Shown here: piece after piece, positions 48,510 through 61,290 of the stretch | Layout of the letters: every line of letters begins with the position of its first letter | How positions within the stretch are numbered: position 1 is the first letter of the stretch | Origin: Latrodectus hesperus | Taxonomy: Eukaryota; Arthropoda; Arachnida; Araneae; Theridiidae | Reading direction: 5' to 3' | Length of the DNA stretch: 64,000 nt | Assembly: GCA_037975125.1 (NCBI GenBank) | Contig: CM075857.1 | Span: 26,475,582-26,539,581, forward strand | Notes under the pieces: model-generated | Database searches by the model: none | What the model was told of the DNA's origin: nothing | The model's input: the letters and a program-made list of their open reading frames with translations, nothing else | Translations under genes and position numbers: made by a program

Positions 48510-50670
48510 ATTAACACAGAAAGAAATGAAAAAGAGTCAAGCCGTCGGAATAGCTCAAGAAATAAACTACTTCTAATTTCAATATTTTCTATTTTATCTG
48601 GTTTTAGTATGTGCAATAAAATAAAAATAAATCAAAATCAATTTAGCATTACAAATTGAGGTAAATGAACTTCAGGAAAATAAAATTTTTTATAATTAAT
48701 ATTTATCTTATACATAAAAAAATTAATTGGTTTGTTTATTATTTGTGTTTAAGTTGCTTCTAATTAGGGGCTTTGGTCTTACATATCTTGCATATTTTCT
48801 TAGTAAGCCTTTTTTTCTCTCTTATTAATAACAAAATTTACTGAAGACGCTTGAAGCATATGAAATTTCCAATTTTTAGTCTTTGGCAAATTTTGTTTCG
48901 TGACTCAACCAAAGTAATGAAAGTAGTAGAAATTTGTGTAGAAAAAAAAGTAATATATTACTTTCGGCGGTTGCTTTCGAATCGAAAGTAAAAACTCGGA
49001 TATTCTTTAGCGAAACGCTTAAACTCGTGGAAGGCTCGTTTCCTGATAAATTAAGTTTATAATATTTGCGATTTCACCGCTCTTTGTAATTATGATATTT
49101 CTGTATTCATAGGTCTTTTATAGCCAAAACAGTTTCCGTTTCTATAGAAGATCTGTTAACTAAATGAAATTGATGTCCATTAGCACTTATCTATGAACTT
49201 TTGTTGATTTCATGGATTCTATGGGCTGTTTTATGAGCTAATCTTTCATATGTGACGATTCTTATAAATGCTTAAAGTTTGTTCCATGGCAAAATTATTT
49301 GTCGTCAAAATTATTAAAAAGTGAACTTTTCAATAAAATATTTGCGAGAAAAATGTTTATAATTATGGGCGTGTTTGGAAATTTAAGACTTCAAAGATCC
49401 AATTTTTCAGACTATTGGACGTCTTCATCTTGGTTTTCATATCGATAAAATATTTTTACTAAAGGCAACCATTTATCGTAAAAGTAATATAATTCACTTA
49501 TTTCATACTTTTTTGATAATTTCGAGGAATTGTTCATCTTTAAAATTTCATGAATTTGATCAATTTTCCTAAAAGTCAGTAGTTTATTTAAAAAATGGGA
49601 GATGAGAAATATGTTTTACACGTATCATATTTATAATTTAGGTCAAAATATACTGAGAAAATTGAATTATCAAAAAAATTAGCTTTTACTTAAAAAAAAA
49701 AACCACAGCACATATTTATTTATATAAAAAGCTTTGTGGATATCGTCAAAATCACAAGAGAATTGTAGAATTCGACTGCAGCGGCTCTTTATAGTAAAAA
49801 TGTAGAGATTATCATGCAAGAAAGATAAGTTCTTTCGACATAATGATCTCTGAGTGGGACAAAGGAAGTCAAACAAAAATTTCTTTTTCGTAGACTAAGA
49901 CCATGAATAACCCCCAATTCGGCGCCATATTATTAGCGATGTTGGTTTAATTCTGGCAACCTAAAAATTTTTGGCTCCATCTTGTTTTTTCAAACATGTT
50001 GAAGACCCGCTTGGCGACAAAATTTACAATTTTTTTCACGCTTGGTCAATTTTCGGCAAAGGGCACCCTAAGGTATATTGTTCCCTATATTGACACTTAA
50101 ACGGACTTCTTGCAAATTTCATGATTGACTCTGGGTCAAGTATTTGTAATTTTTACATTAACATTGCATAACTTCATAATAGATTATTGTCCATTTCCTA
50201 GAATAAAATCCCGAAGAAACACAATATTAACAGTAAAATGCGATAGGAAAAATGGTAGTGTCATCTAGCTAGGCCTTTTGCTCGCAGGAAACGGAAATGC
50301 CGTATAAGAAAGCAATCTAACACTTATTTACCAAAAAATTAAAATCTCGAACTAGTACAAAGTCAGATCCATGTTTTATCCAATCTAAATTTAACAAAAA
50401 GCATTTTTTTTTACCTAATTCTTATTTTAGAATAAAAAGAAATAAATGTAGTATAAGGCATTTTTAATTACTTCTTGATCTCATAAACCAATCAAAATAT
50501 TTACTTTTCTTCTCTTCTTATGGAAACACAGCTTTCAAAGTATTCCTAGTCACATAACAACAATTGAAAAAAATGTTACCTTACCTTAACTGTAACCTTA
50601 ACTTTTTTACCTTAACTGTTTATACAATGAAAAAAAAAATGATCTAATTTTGAAAGAGGATCATTTCGTT
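48510..50670. other. Intergenic stretch; island at 49910-50105
   Basis: No gene. The island contains CGGCGCCATA, TTCTGGCAACC, GCTTGGCGACAAAATTTAC and GGCAAAGGGCACC blocks that resemble the vocabulary around 13.9-14.6 and 62.0-62.2 kb (TTGGCGAC, TTGCCAA). It may be another TIR element, but I cannot define ends. Confidence 0.35.
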
Positions 50671-50673
50671 TAG

Positions 50674-51003
50674 AAAAACAAATTGTCGTATTTCATCGAA
50701 CGCTTTAAATGTTCTGTGTCGTCGAAGTTCTGGGTGTGTCATGGCAAACGCGACGATTGCATGCGTGGTATTATGACCTTGAGAGAGGACAGGGACAGGG
50801 TGCTCGCCTTTTGCAAACGACATATTAACGGAACTGAGTGTCGATACCGATCACTTAACGGATCAACAGATGTAAATTTGGATCCGAAGCCCGTCTTCCA
50901 ATTCAGACTCGTACAGGGCAGTGTCGTCAGCGCGACACACTTTTCTCAGATGTGTCAAGAAGCTCGTTTTCGGCTGACGACCTTCTGGGACGGAGGAAAT
51001 TAA
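50674..51003 (+). CDS. Candidate terminal exon of a cysteine-rich secreted-type protein, unidentified
   Basis: A GC-elevated open frame runs 110 codons to a TAA at 51001-51003. It starts in phase 0 right after an acceptor-like TCATTTCGTTTAG (50661-50673); there is no ATG near the start, so an upstream exon would be needed. Counting from the TTG at 50683 as residue 1, cysteines fall at 10, 19, 26, 44 and 53 with a helix-like, charged stretch (LREDRDRVLAFCKRHINGTE) between them, an N-glycosylation sequon (NGT) and one later cysteine in SQMCQEARFR. The spacing C-x8-C-x6-C-x17-C-x8-C is suggestive of a disulfide-bonded helical domain, but I recognise no family. There is no clear AATAAA just downstream. 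The minus strand is broken by stops here. Confidence 0.33.
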   Translation, partial: KNKLSYFIERFKCSVSSKFWVCHGKRDDCMRGIMTLREDRDRVLAFCKRHINGTECRYRSLNGSTDVNLDPKPVFQFRLVQGSVVSATHFSQMCQEARFRLTTFWDGGN

Positions 51004-54000
51004 CTAATTATCTGGCGTTTTCAGCTCGGTGGTGCACTTTCCAGAGATAAATATTCATTTATTCGATCTTTTATTCAATTTGGAAATCAAAATTCTTTTT
51101 CAAGAAAAATTTCATTTTTAGCTGCTATACGCGTTGTAAATATCGGTATTTTTGATATTTGTGTCTGATAATAATCTCCGATGTTTTTAAATGATATTTG
51201 TACTATTTTTAACGAGTAAAAAATGTAACTAGCTGTAATGATTTCAGCTATTTTATTATACTCTAATTTAATGAATAATTACCGTGATTGGATTTATTTA
51301 TTTAAATATTTTCATTCTTTATATTTGTATTCTTTCAGTTAATTATAAATTATTTAGCCGCAAGTTTAATAACGAACGAATGATACATCATTCAAAAATT
51401 CCTGTTCTTTCTAATTTGTGTGTCCGGTTTTTCCTAAATATATATTTCAGTAATTTATTAAATTTTAAATCTTTATTAAACTTTATTTAAAATTTTAGAC
51501 AACCATATATACACGCACATATATATGTAGGCATAATGTAGCATGCAATACAACCCAGTAATAGAATTTTGGTTAAAATCCACTAATATCAAAACTTAAA
51601 TATTTGGCATAGTTAATGTCAAATAAAAAAATGAACACTTAATATAAACAAAGGACTATTGTAAGTTCTAAAAGTAAACAAAATGTATTTAACTGTTATT
51701 CGATTAAGCATTAATTAAAAACATCGATTAAGATGTATAATCGATGTTTTTTTAATGTTTTTAATTTAACATTTTCAAGATTCATGCAACTTTAAAAGTA
51801 AAAAAATAAGATGAAATATGCTAAAAATTTGTAAATTACATCTTAAAGAATAAAATTACCACATTAAAGTCAAATATAATAACGTGTTGACAAGTTACCT
51901 TTAAAAATGTCAATCAGATTTAGATATTCAGTTGAAATAATTTAAAATAGCTAAATGTCGGTTCATTTATTATATATTGCATATATCTTTGAGATAATGA
52001 TTTTTTTATTAATGAATGAGTAAAAAATGTCTGTTTTATTTTAAAATAAATGTGAGAGAAATTGAATCAAATAATATTTATACCATATATCAACAGATAG
52101 TTTTTAAAGTGATACCTTACAAAACAAATTTAAAACTTCAACTGTTAGTACTCTCATATGACTGAATGCTTCAGACAAGGAACTTTCTCTGTAGCGTAGA
52201 ATAGAAAAACTCTTTATAAATACTGGAGATAGAAAATGATTTTTAAGTGTTGCTTGGAAAATGCAGGAAATCAAGGAAGAAATACATGTTCATGAACAAA
52301 AACTTTTAATTTTTGTTCAATAAAGTACGATATCAATACTTTTCAAATATTTTATTCCAACATCACGATATGTGAGAAGTTTACTCAAATGATCAATAAA
52401 ATATTCCGAAGTTACACTTTAAAACACTTTAAAAACTTTACTTTTGAATACATTTTTCAACTTTTCATATGCAAATAATTGTTTTGATATTTGCATACTG
52501 TTCCTCGGTCAAGCAATTTTGAACAACTTACTGGAACATAATATTTACCAATGTTTATCAATAACTTTAATTACTTGTTCAAAAATGTAAAGACATCGTC
52601 TAATTTCATATTTTTAAACTTTTTTCCAATTAAAATATAATTTTTGAAGCATACATAATTTGTTAGATTCACTTTTATTTTCAATTTCATTGCATTTATT
52701 TACATTTAACACATAAGCAGCAATGGTTGGTGAATTAATTTCTCTAATCTGTGTGATTCGAGAATAGTTTTAAGATTAAGATGGCGCTGTTTAATTATCG
52801 CATTACAGGGTTCTACTTGCCAGTAAAGAATTGGGAATCAAGTATTCCTGCTATATAATTTTGTTATAGTGTAGCGACCTCTATGTTTCCTCTTCATCTA
52901 ATTTTTAATTTCTGTACTTTTTAATTTTCCTTAAGATGGCAACAGAAGTTTTTGTTTACCAAAAAAGGAGTTGTGTTTTTATATAGAAACGACGGATTGG
53001 TATCAAGAAGGAAAAAAAAGGAGTTTTGTTCTTTTTTTAATCATCTAGTTTTATTCATTTAGAGTTAAAAGTTTCTCGTGTATTAAAGAAAATAATTTCA
53101 ATACTTAAAGCAATTTTGCCATATATAAGGCGGTTATCTCTATATGTGTAAGACAGGGTATTAGTTACATATTTTGTAACGTAAAAATACTTGTAGCTTT
53201 GGTGATAAGTAAATAATGTAATGAATGCCATTTGAGCACATTTTTAAAAAAAAATAAGTGCATATTTGCTGAAAATTTTCTATAAATTTACCTTAAAATT
53301 TTATTTTTGGTACCAAGAAGCACCAGTGCTGAGCTAAAAGAAAACCTATGTAGGATTCATATATTTTTCAGGACATAAAATTGCAATTTTTATTTAACCT
53401 TTTTCATGTGAAACCCTTGATAATTTGTAAAAAGAACTTTTAGTGATATTTTATGATTTGAAAATTAAAGACTATTGACAAATCTTATTCATGTTATAAG
53501 CATTTTTGTTCACGATCAATAATATTTACTATATCATAGGTATCGCTGTTTGCACAGTAAAATTAAACATATTCTTGGTATACGCTTTATTTTACTGAAC
53601 ACACAGCACTGTTAAATAATTTAATTTGCAAGAAAACACTAATCTTCATATAACAGTATTAAGCCTCATTCTCATTCTAAAATAACGCATCATTTACCAA
53701 TTATGATGTTTAATTTTCATCTTTCTATGCTGTTATTAGTTAGCAAAATTTACACTAGTGCTGAATTTTATTTTAAACTCAAACTCTAGATTACATTCTC
53801 TGTTGGAATTCCTTTCATAAACATAAAAATTATTACAAAATAATGGCAACAAGTTTTCCTCTTCATTGACTCCAGATAGGAATTATATTTTCTATTTCAG
53901 CTGTACTCGATCGATATGAGGAATATTTTAGCACCTTTTTTTTTTAACTATTTACTTTGCAGAAACAATCTGAAAAATAAACTAAAAGAGCTGCTTAAAA

Positions 54001-54335
54001 TATTTACCTTTCAATTTAGGAATCCATTTATTATTTAATATTGTAACTATTACTTGGAACTTTTCACACATAATATATGAATTAAAAGAAGTCTTTAAAA
54101 TGAAAGTTGCACTAACTACTTGCACCTCTGTTTTCTTTACTTTCTTAGAGTTATATCAGTTCTCAAAGAACAATCAGTTTATTGAATATTTAACAAAAGA
54201 TTCACTGGTTTCTAAAGTAATATCAGTCGCAATCATCTCTTTATTTTCTTTAATACAAACTTCTTTTAGTGCACTAAGCCCTGATTGGCATTTAGGCTTA
54301 TGCTTGCCAACACAATCAACAGAAAATTTCTATTG
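51004..54335. other. Long AT-rich intergenic stretch
   Basis: No gene recognised. Two AAGATGGC sites (YY1-like) occur at 52779 and 52935, an arrangement sometimes seen near transcription starts, without other support. Confidence 0.4.
51713..51756. repeat. Hairpin, about 16-bp stem
   Basis: ATTAAAAACATCGATT and AATCGATGTTTTTTTAAT flank a 9-nt loop. The CATCGAT/ATCGATG core is exact. Confidence 0.65.
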
Positions 54336-54339
54336 AGGT

Positions 54340-54720
54340 CTTTATTGGTCAGTCACTCAGTGGCAACAGTCCATAATTTCGAATTGTCCGAGTGAAACGA
54401 ACCGTGGTGCGGGATGAAGTGGAGGCTAACAAGAGAATTTTCCCGTGTTTTACAGCTTTGTCAAGGAGATTTCTGTGGTCGGTTCTTAAATCCTTTCTAT
54501 GCCGCATTGTTCTCAGGACAAATATCTTTCACAAGCTGTTCCCTCAATAATAAATCGAGTGTCATCCCAACTCTCCTTCTACGCTTACTTTTTATCGTTT
54601 GCGCAAACGAACTAGAACCATCGGATACATAAGAAAATCGCTTTGCTACATTTAAGCGGAAGTGAAATGAAAAGATCGGAAGCACTTGCATGGGTTTTTC
54701 TTTACCAATTGTCCACTAAA
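54340..54720. other. GC-elevated segment before the duplicated region
   Basis: About 42% GC with a TCAGTCACTCAGTGG start-like motif near 54350. No frame is convincing. Confidence 0.25.
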
Positions 54721-54790
54721 GATTATTTATATTGCATCGAATTTCGAACTTCAAGTCACGTCTATTCTCCTATGCAATTATTTCAATTTG

Positions 54791-54848
<58 letters not shown>

Positions 54849-55435
54849 TGGCGACAGAAGATTACCCAGATTAGCGTTTTAAGAAATCCATCGATTATCA
54901 ACTTTTTATTTTTTCAGAATAATGTTTCGCAAAATAATCTGTCAACTTTCAATTGATGACTTATCGGAAATTGTTACCGTAAATCTTTAAAAAAAATCAA
55001 TAAAAGGTATTCCATTTTTTATTATATTTTTCATTAACTTATTATTAAAACTTATTATATATCGTTTGCGCAAACGTTCTAAAATAAAAACACGGAAAGC
55101 CATTCTTGTGTCTTTAAACGAAACGATTTATAACCATTTGGAACATCAAAAAAATAAATTAATAAAACGCGCTATATTTTAAACGGAAGTGAAATGAAAG
55201 GATCGGAAACACTTGCATTGTTTTTATTCGAACAGAGACCATAGAAGATTATCTCGTTTAATCTTTTAAAAATCCAGCGAATTTCGAACTTCCAATCTCG
55301 TTTGTCTTCCTGCTAGATTCCGAAGTCTTTTCCCAGAATAATCCGTTACCATTCACTGGACGATTTATCAAAAAATTCTACCAAAAAAGTCTTTACATAA
55401 ATCAACAAAAGGAATTTCATTTTTTTATATACACA
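54590..55435. repeat. Diverged direct duplication (467-bp period) with a conserved 14-bp palindrome
   Basis: Each copy begins TATCGTTTGCGCAAACG (palindrome CGTTTGCGCAAACG at 54596-54609 and 55063-55076). It continues GCGGAAGTGAAATGAAA(A/G)GATCGGAA(G/A)CACTTGCAT, then TCGAATTTCGAACTTC, then TTCAGAATAAT or CCCAGAATAATC, and ends AATCAA(T/C)AAAAGG. A TA microsatellite has expanded inside the first copy. Confidence 0.85.
54793..54846. repeat. (TA)27 microsatellite
   Basis: 54 bp of TA within the first copy of the 467-bp duplication and absent from the second. Confidence 0.96.
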
Positions 55436-55564
55436 TTTTTCCGTTTTCGCGAAGTTTAATACATGTCCATCAAGAAACCATTGGAGCGTCAATCGTTAAT
55501 ACATAAGATATGGTTAATGCCCGAAGATTAATTCAATATGTAATATATGTTTTTCTGTCTTTAA

Positions 55565-55760
55565 AACATTAAGGAAAAGGGGGAAAGAACGCGATCTCGG
55601 AAAAGGCGTTAGGGTCGTTACTCAATGGAGCGCAGAAAATGTTTGCTGCTGGAGAAGCTGGCGACAACCTCCGCAGTTTTAAGGGCACGAAGGCGTTTAA
55701 TTGCTTGGCGGAGAGCCTTCTCACCGCATTCACGCCTCATTGACTAGCCGCCATTTCAGC
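55565..55760. other. GC-rich island with a 40-codon plus-strand frame
   Basis: This is the most CpG-containing segment in the right half. On plus, ATG 55625 to TAG 55747 encodes 40 residues starting MERRKCLLLEKLATTSAVLR, rich in Arg. On minus, GAAATGGCGGCTAG has good start context, and a donor-like GCG|GTGAGAAGG lies near 55720. It could be a promoter with a noncoding first exon on either strand. Confidence 0.3.
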
Positions 55761-55764
55761 CTTT

Positions 55765-58700
55765 TTTGATACAATTTGACAGCCACTCTCGGAATACATA
55801 ACACTTCAGGATTCCAGAGATATTCACATTCTTCTGATAAAAATGGTGCCAAATCAATCGCCAAACATAATTAATCAAATCATGTTCTTTTTAAAAGTTA
55901 AGCAGGTGATTTATATTCTCATAATGATTTTCAATCAAACCGCTCATACTTCAAAACTTTTTTTTCTCATATTTAGGTTTGTAGAAAGTAATAAAATGTT
56001 ATACTTATATCTACAAATTCCCAAATATTTAAGTTTTAATTAAACAGACATGATAAGCAACATAACATAGCAGAAAATTATTATGAATATATATTTAGAT
56101 GCTATACATATATAAATAAAGATGAATTATTTATTAGATATGACAGATACCATAGTTATTTTATAATGTGAGGTATGTATATATAAGTATATTTAACATA
56201 TATATACTAATACAATATATACTAATAAAAATATATTTAATTAACTGCGCAATGCTATTCTATGAAAAATTAATTATGACACAATAACAGTGAGAGATAT
56301 TATATTTTATATACACAAATATCACTGTATAAAAATGATAAACTTGTGCATTGAATACCGTATGTCAATTAAATAAAAAGTAACCCATCTAATAGTATTT
56401 GCAAAATATTTTCATGAATTATAAACTAATTAAGAAATATAAGAGGTATAGAGAGATTTCACATGTTATTTTTCGATATGGAAAATTGTTGATGTGAGAA
56501 TTCTTTACAGGTTCTTCATCTGGAAAGGAAATTTTTATTTACAATGTTGTAAAATCATTTAATGTTAATTTTTCTCTAAGGTTTGCCACGGTATTATATG
56601 CGCGTAACGGGAATTCATTTACGAAATTAAAATATGAAGATAAAACAGTGCATTAAGTGTTCATTAACCAAGAAGTGTTTCTTTTTCAAATTATCAGGGC
56701 AAGTACCTTTGCGCACATAAGTTTTAACTTTGCAAGAAATTAAAGAAAAACCAGTTCTGAAAGCTCAACTTTTGAGAAGACTTTTAACATAAAACTAAAC
56801 GAAATTATTTTATCAAATTTCCAATGACAACAAGCATTTAGTTGTCATTGAATGGCAATAAGCATTTAATATCCACTGAATGGCAACAAGAACAATAAAT
56901 TGAGAATCGAATTTCAGCTGCTATGAAGGAAAGTATCGAAATGTTATGACCACGATTTTAGTATTTATTGTTATGATCTGTTCTTATGTACAATTTTGTA
57001 ACTGTTCTGATGTGTTCCCCTATTGAGCATATTATAATGAATAACGATTTAGCATTCTGTCGTTATTATTATACTACAAGAAAAGGATTATAAGCTTACT
57101 TTTCGTTAAATTAAAGTAAATGAATCTCCATTTTCAAAGAGCTTTGGAAATTAATACCCGTGGAAACTCTTTTTAAATTGCAAGCATTTAGAAATTCTAA
57201 CTCATTAAGGGATAAGTGATCTCAGAATAAAAACAAGTTTATTATAAATTTGTCTGTGATTTTAAATAATTATTATTTTAAATAGACATTTTATATTAAA
57301 CATTATAAACGTAAATTATATTTAATGCATATTTTGTGCAATTTTACCGAAAATAAATATTCAGAGCTATCAAAATTAATTAAACATTGATTGAAGAAAT
57401 GAGATTTTTTAATTGCTTGATATCTTGGCGTAATTTTTGGCAGCGCCATCAAGTGGAAATTGTTGAGAAAAGAATCACTTAAATTCATCATCATAAATAA
57501 TAAATTACAGAAATAAAAACTTCCAAACCTAATTATTAAAACGATTGGAATGGATAATTGCGATTACACAGAAACTGTGCCACATGTGATGCAAATCCAT
57601 GAGCATAAATTCTTTTATAAATCACTGGGTTTATGGAATTCATTTATCGTCACTACTGCATGAGGCGTTGTCTTGTTGAAATACATCTCGTTCAATAAAT
57701 TGCATAACTTGTTTTTTGCGAATTATTAATTAGTTCTGTGAACCCAAAAGGAGTCAGCCTTACACAGAATACTCCCCTGATTTCAAAATTTGCTGTAATC
57801 ATAACCGATGCATAATGTGAATTTGGTGATGAATACAATTCATTTTAACCCCAGTTTTAGGAACACTTTTATTCGAAACCCATTTTCAGTCGAAAGAGAA
57901 AGCGATACCTACACCTTTCGCCGAAAGAAAGGGAGAAAAGAGAAAGAACAAAGATATGACTGCGAATGGGTTCAAAGTAGGGTGGACCGTGCAACTTTTC
58001 CTCACTCGTTGGCGTAGAACAAAATAAATTAATAAATAGTTTTTTTTTCAGGAGACGTAATGGATTCTTTATCTCTTTGTATTTTTTTAGCACACAGATA
58101 ATAAGCACGAATAATGATATTATTGGAAAAGCAAAAAGGAAAACTTTACAAAAGTTCGAGAAAAAAAATCGTTTTTATTCTTGGCTTATGTCAAACAGGT
58201 GACCGGGTCAACCACAAATAATATTTCACCCGTCCTGAACTATTAGGGATTTTATTTTGATATTTCGATATCCGTGTATCTTACTAACAGGATAAAATAA
58301 TTCCATATTTTAGAATCTGAATTTTATTACAAAGTTAATAAGTCAAACAGTTTTGTTCTTCTCCAGTGGCAATCATTTCGACCCAACGTTTCTGAAAGGC
58401 CGTTCCTAAAAGTTCTGAAAGTTCATTCGAAACGTTTCTGAAAGTTCATTGGAAAATTGAATGGCAATCTTTAAATTTTTATATAGCATCTTTTTACATT
58501 CGATTCTATCAATAACCAAAAATCATGAATTCAGCTTATCTTAAATGTATATTTAATCCTATCTACTCGGTATATTTTGTTAAAAATGTATTATATAATT
58601 ATTTGGAATATTTTTTTTTGATAAGTACTAATTATTTAGCCAACAGAAAATAAAATGCTGAATATTTTCAACAATTATTTTACTCTAGCAGGTATTGTTG

Positions 58701-60840
58701 AATCCGAAATCGTTCTGCTTTAATAACTAATACTTTGTAAATAAAAATAATTAATTTGAAAAGTTATTTTTGAAGTTATAATCATACAATGATATATTTT
58801 CATCCTGTGACTAATTATAGTGTGCTTTTTGATTTCTTCATTTCTTTGAAATATTCTTAGAAAATTATATTTCTATTTTCAAGTTAAAGTCCATATTTTT
58901 TTTAATAATGACGAAATTTTGTCATTGAATAACTTAATTAGATTTGGTTATAAGTTGAAAAGATTCATTTTAATAAATACTTAACTAGTATAACGTAAGA
59001 ACTGCAGTATTATATTATTCATATACGGAATATCATGACATAAATTTTGTCAAAGAATTTTGTTTTAATCATTTGAATCGATAAGATTTATTTATAAATT
59101 AATTTTTAACAAATCATATTAGTATTACGAAAAATGCTGAGTAAAACTTTTATGGATTTATTTTAAATATAGTAAATCAAAAACTAGAAGGAAACAGATC
59201 ATTTGCAAAAACAATTACTCTATAAAAACATGTGCTTGGAAACCGAGGCCTATCCATAATTGAAGAATTATTATAAGAGAAATAAAATAATCCTGTATTT
59301 TAAATTAGAACTGTTTTGAGAAGTTTTGAAAAATTATGATTGCCACGAAAATTTGATTTTGCCATAAAAGTTTTCTATAAAGCCAATTTTTTCTGTGCTT
59401 GATGTTTATTTCAAATTTAATTATAATTTATTCAGAAAATTATTTATATTTTAGATTAATTTGTTTTAGATTTCATTTGTAAATTTTAAATTTTCATTCG
59501 TATCTCAGAAGAACATGTATTTTTCTAGAAATTATCCTTATATGTTGATTTTGTGACAAAAAATGTGTAAATTGAATAGACCTAGAGATATATTCAAAGT
59601 TTTTTCCCCACACATGTTGCACATTGATTTTCATGTGCTACATAATCTGTGCAGAACACATTAATTTTAACTTGTCAATCACAGAGTAACTAGAGAATTC
59701 TTTCAAGAAGTAAATTCTTGAAACTGAATAAGTTCATTCTTTTTCGAGAAATGGGATAATAACTCTGCTTAATTTTTTACATTAATTAAATAATAGTTAA
59801 TTTTTAAAATGTTACATAAAATATTATATAGAGAGAGGGATTAAAACTAATAAATATGGAATAAAATGAATGTGATCAAAAATTTTTGAAGAATTTTAAC
59901 CAAATAACTCATTAATTTCTGTAACTACTCTAAAAATTTGTTAAGAATAACTTAAGAATAAAATTATTTGTTGCAATATGGTAGACCAAATTAAATCCAT
60001 AAACCTTCTCCTTCATGTCCTGTTAACAACATTTATATTACTGTTAAACTGATGACATGTTGCTAATTCTGTTCCCACGGGGATTTCATTAAATGAACTT
60101 TTCTAACTTTTTAAACTGTTTAAACCTGTTAGTAAACACACTCTAGCCTTTCTCTCTCATTTTTAATTACTCCTTCTACTATATTTATAAAAGAAACATT
60201 TTCTCAAAATTAAAATATTCATTTAATAAAAAAATAGTATACTAGTTATCTGTGTAAACAGACATTCACAAGCTGCAATAATTTAGGTTTCATTATATTT
60301 TTAGTATTGGGAAATAGTTAAAACTTGCGGGTTTTTCCACCCACTCCATCCTATCGCTTTTGTTTTCGTGCAGGAAAAATTTCACAGTTTTCCCTGTGCA
60401 ACTTCTTCGAAAAGAAAGCCTGTTTTGAAACAGTAAAAAATCAGTTCTAGGGAAAAAGCTCTCTAACCAGTTAGTGTGTCAAGGATTTGATTCATGAAAT
60501 GGCACTCAGGGGCTGTGAAGATGAGCCCTTTCCAAACGAGCACTTCCGCTTACTGTGTCAGTATATTTAAAGTTTCCTGCATTTGTTAGATTTAGGTTGA
60601 ATGAAGTTTTGATCTGTATCCTTCGTTAAATTCCTCCGGGTTCAAGATGGCTCTCGTGCAATGTTTATACTAAAATTTTATTGCAATAGGGTGTTTCATT
60701 ACTTGTTTTTACCATTTTTTTATATTTAAATAATTTGAAAATATTTTTAAAAATGATTGCAGATTCATGTGATCTTTATTAATATTTTTTATGATCTTTA
60801 TTAATACTTATTAAGCGTTTATGGATTAATTTCGTTTGTC
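55765..60840. other. Long AT-rich intergenic stretch
   Basis: No gene recognised. A block near 56805-56890 (ATTATTTTATCAAATTTCCA, CAATGACAACAAGCATTTA, repeated TGAATGGCAA) is related to the 120-bp tandem repeat at 32.1-32.5 kb. A purine-rich segment at 57890-57960 has an acceptor-like CCATTTTCAG before it but no donor. GTTTCTGAAAGTTCATT is repeated at about 58385-58450. The segment 60330-60660 is slightly GC-elevated without a readable frame. Confidence 0.4.
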
Positions 60841-60844
60841 ACAC

Positions 60845-61000
60845 AATGGTCATTATTTGGAACGAGGGTTATTTAGAACGAGACTTTAAGTTAAAAGTAG
60901 ATTCCGAACCACTCAAAACAACCAATCTTGAAGTAGTATTCGGAATCATGAACTGTTGATCCGAAGGCCAGGGCCATAATCGTTAGACAATGAGCTTGGG
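60845..61000. repeat. Dispersed repeat H, copy 2
   Basis: TGGTCATTATTTGG, GGAATCATGAACTGTTGATC, CGAAGGCCAGGGCCATAA and TTAGACAATGAGCTTGG parallel 8405-8560. The family B SINE sits at its right edge. Confidence 0.55.
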
Positions 61001-61290
61001 GGCCGCTGTGGCCAGGTTGGTTAGGGTGTCATTCTCACTATCGGAAGGTAATAAGTTCGAATCCTGGCTTAACCAAAGTTCCATTGTGTTCACTAAAAGC
61101 GTCTGGGTCAAAAGTCATGGTCACAATGTCCTCCAAGTAAAATGATAATTCTTGGAGTGACAGGTCATGTATTGGGGTTCTGCTTAATACCTGCTTCTAA
61201 ATTACGAAGATTCTTACTAGGCAGTTTCCATCTAACAGGTAAAGTCCAACTTAGGGCTAGGTACAGGGAAGCATGCTGGTGCAACGACTA
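60999..61290 (+). mobile_element. tRNA-derived SINE family B, near full-length plus-strand copy
   Basis: The head reads TGTGGCCAGGTTGGTTAGGG, then GTAATAAGTTCGAATCCTGG with a near-perfect B box. The body ends CTTAGGGCTAGGTACAGGGA then AGCATGCTGGTGCAACGAC. The 87-codon frame across it is an artefact. Confidence 0.87.

Noticed and set aside
57808..58108. Overlapping frames on both strands at 57.8-58.1 kb
   Set aside because: Purine-rich composition keeps frames open on both strands; an acceptor-like CAG exists but there is no donor or family motif.
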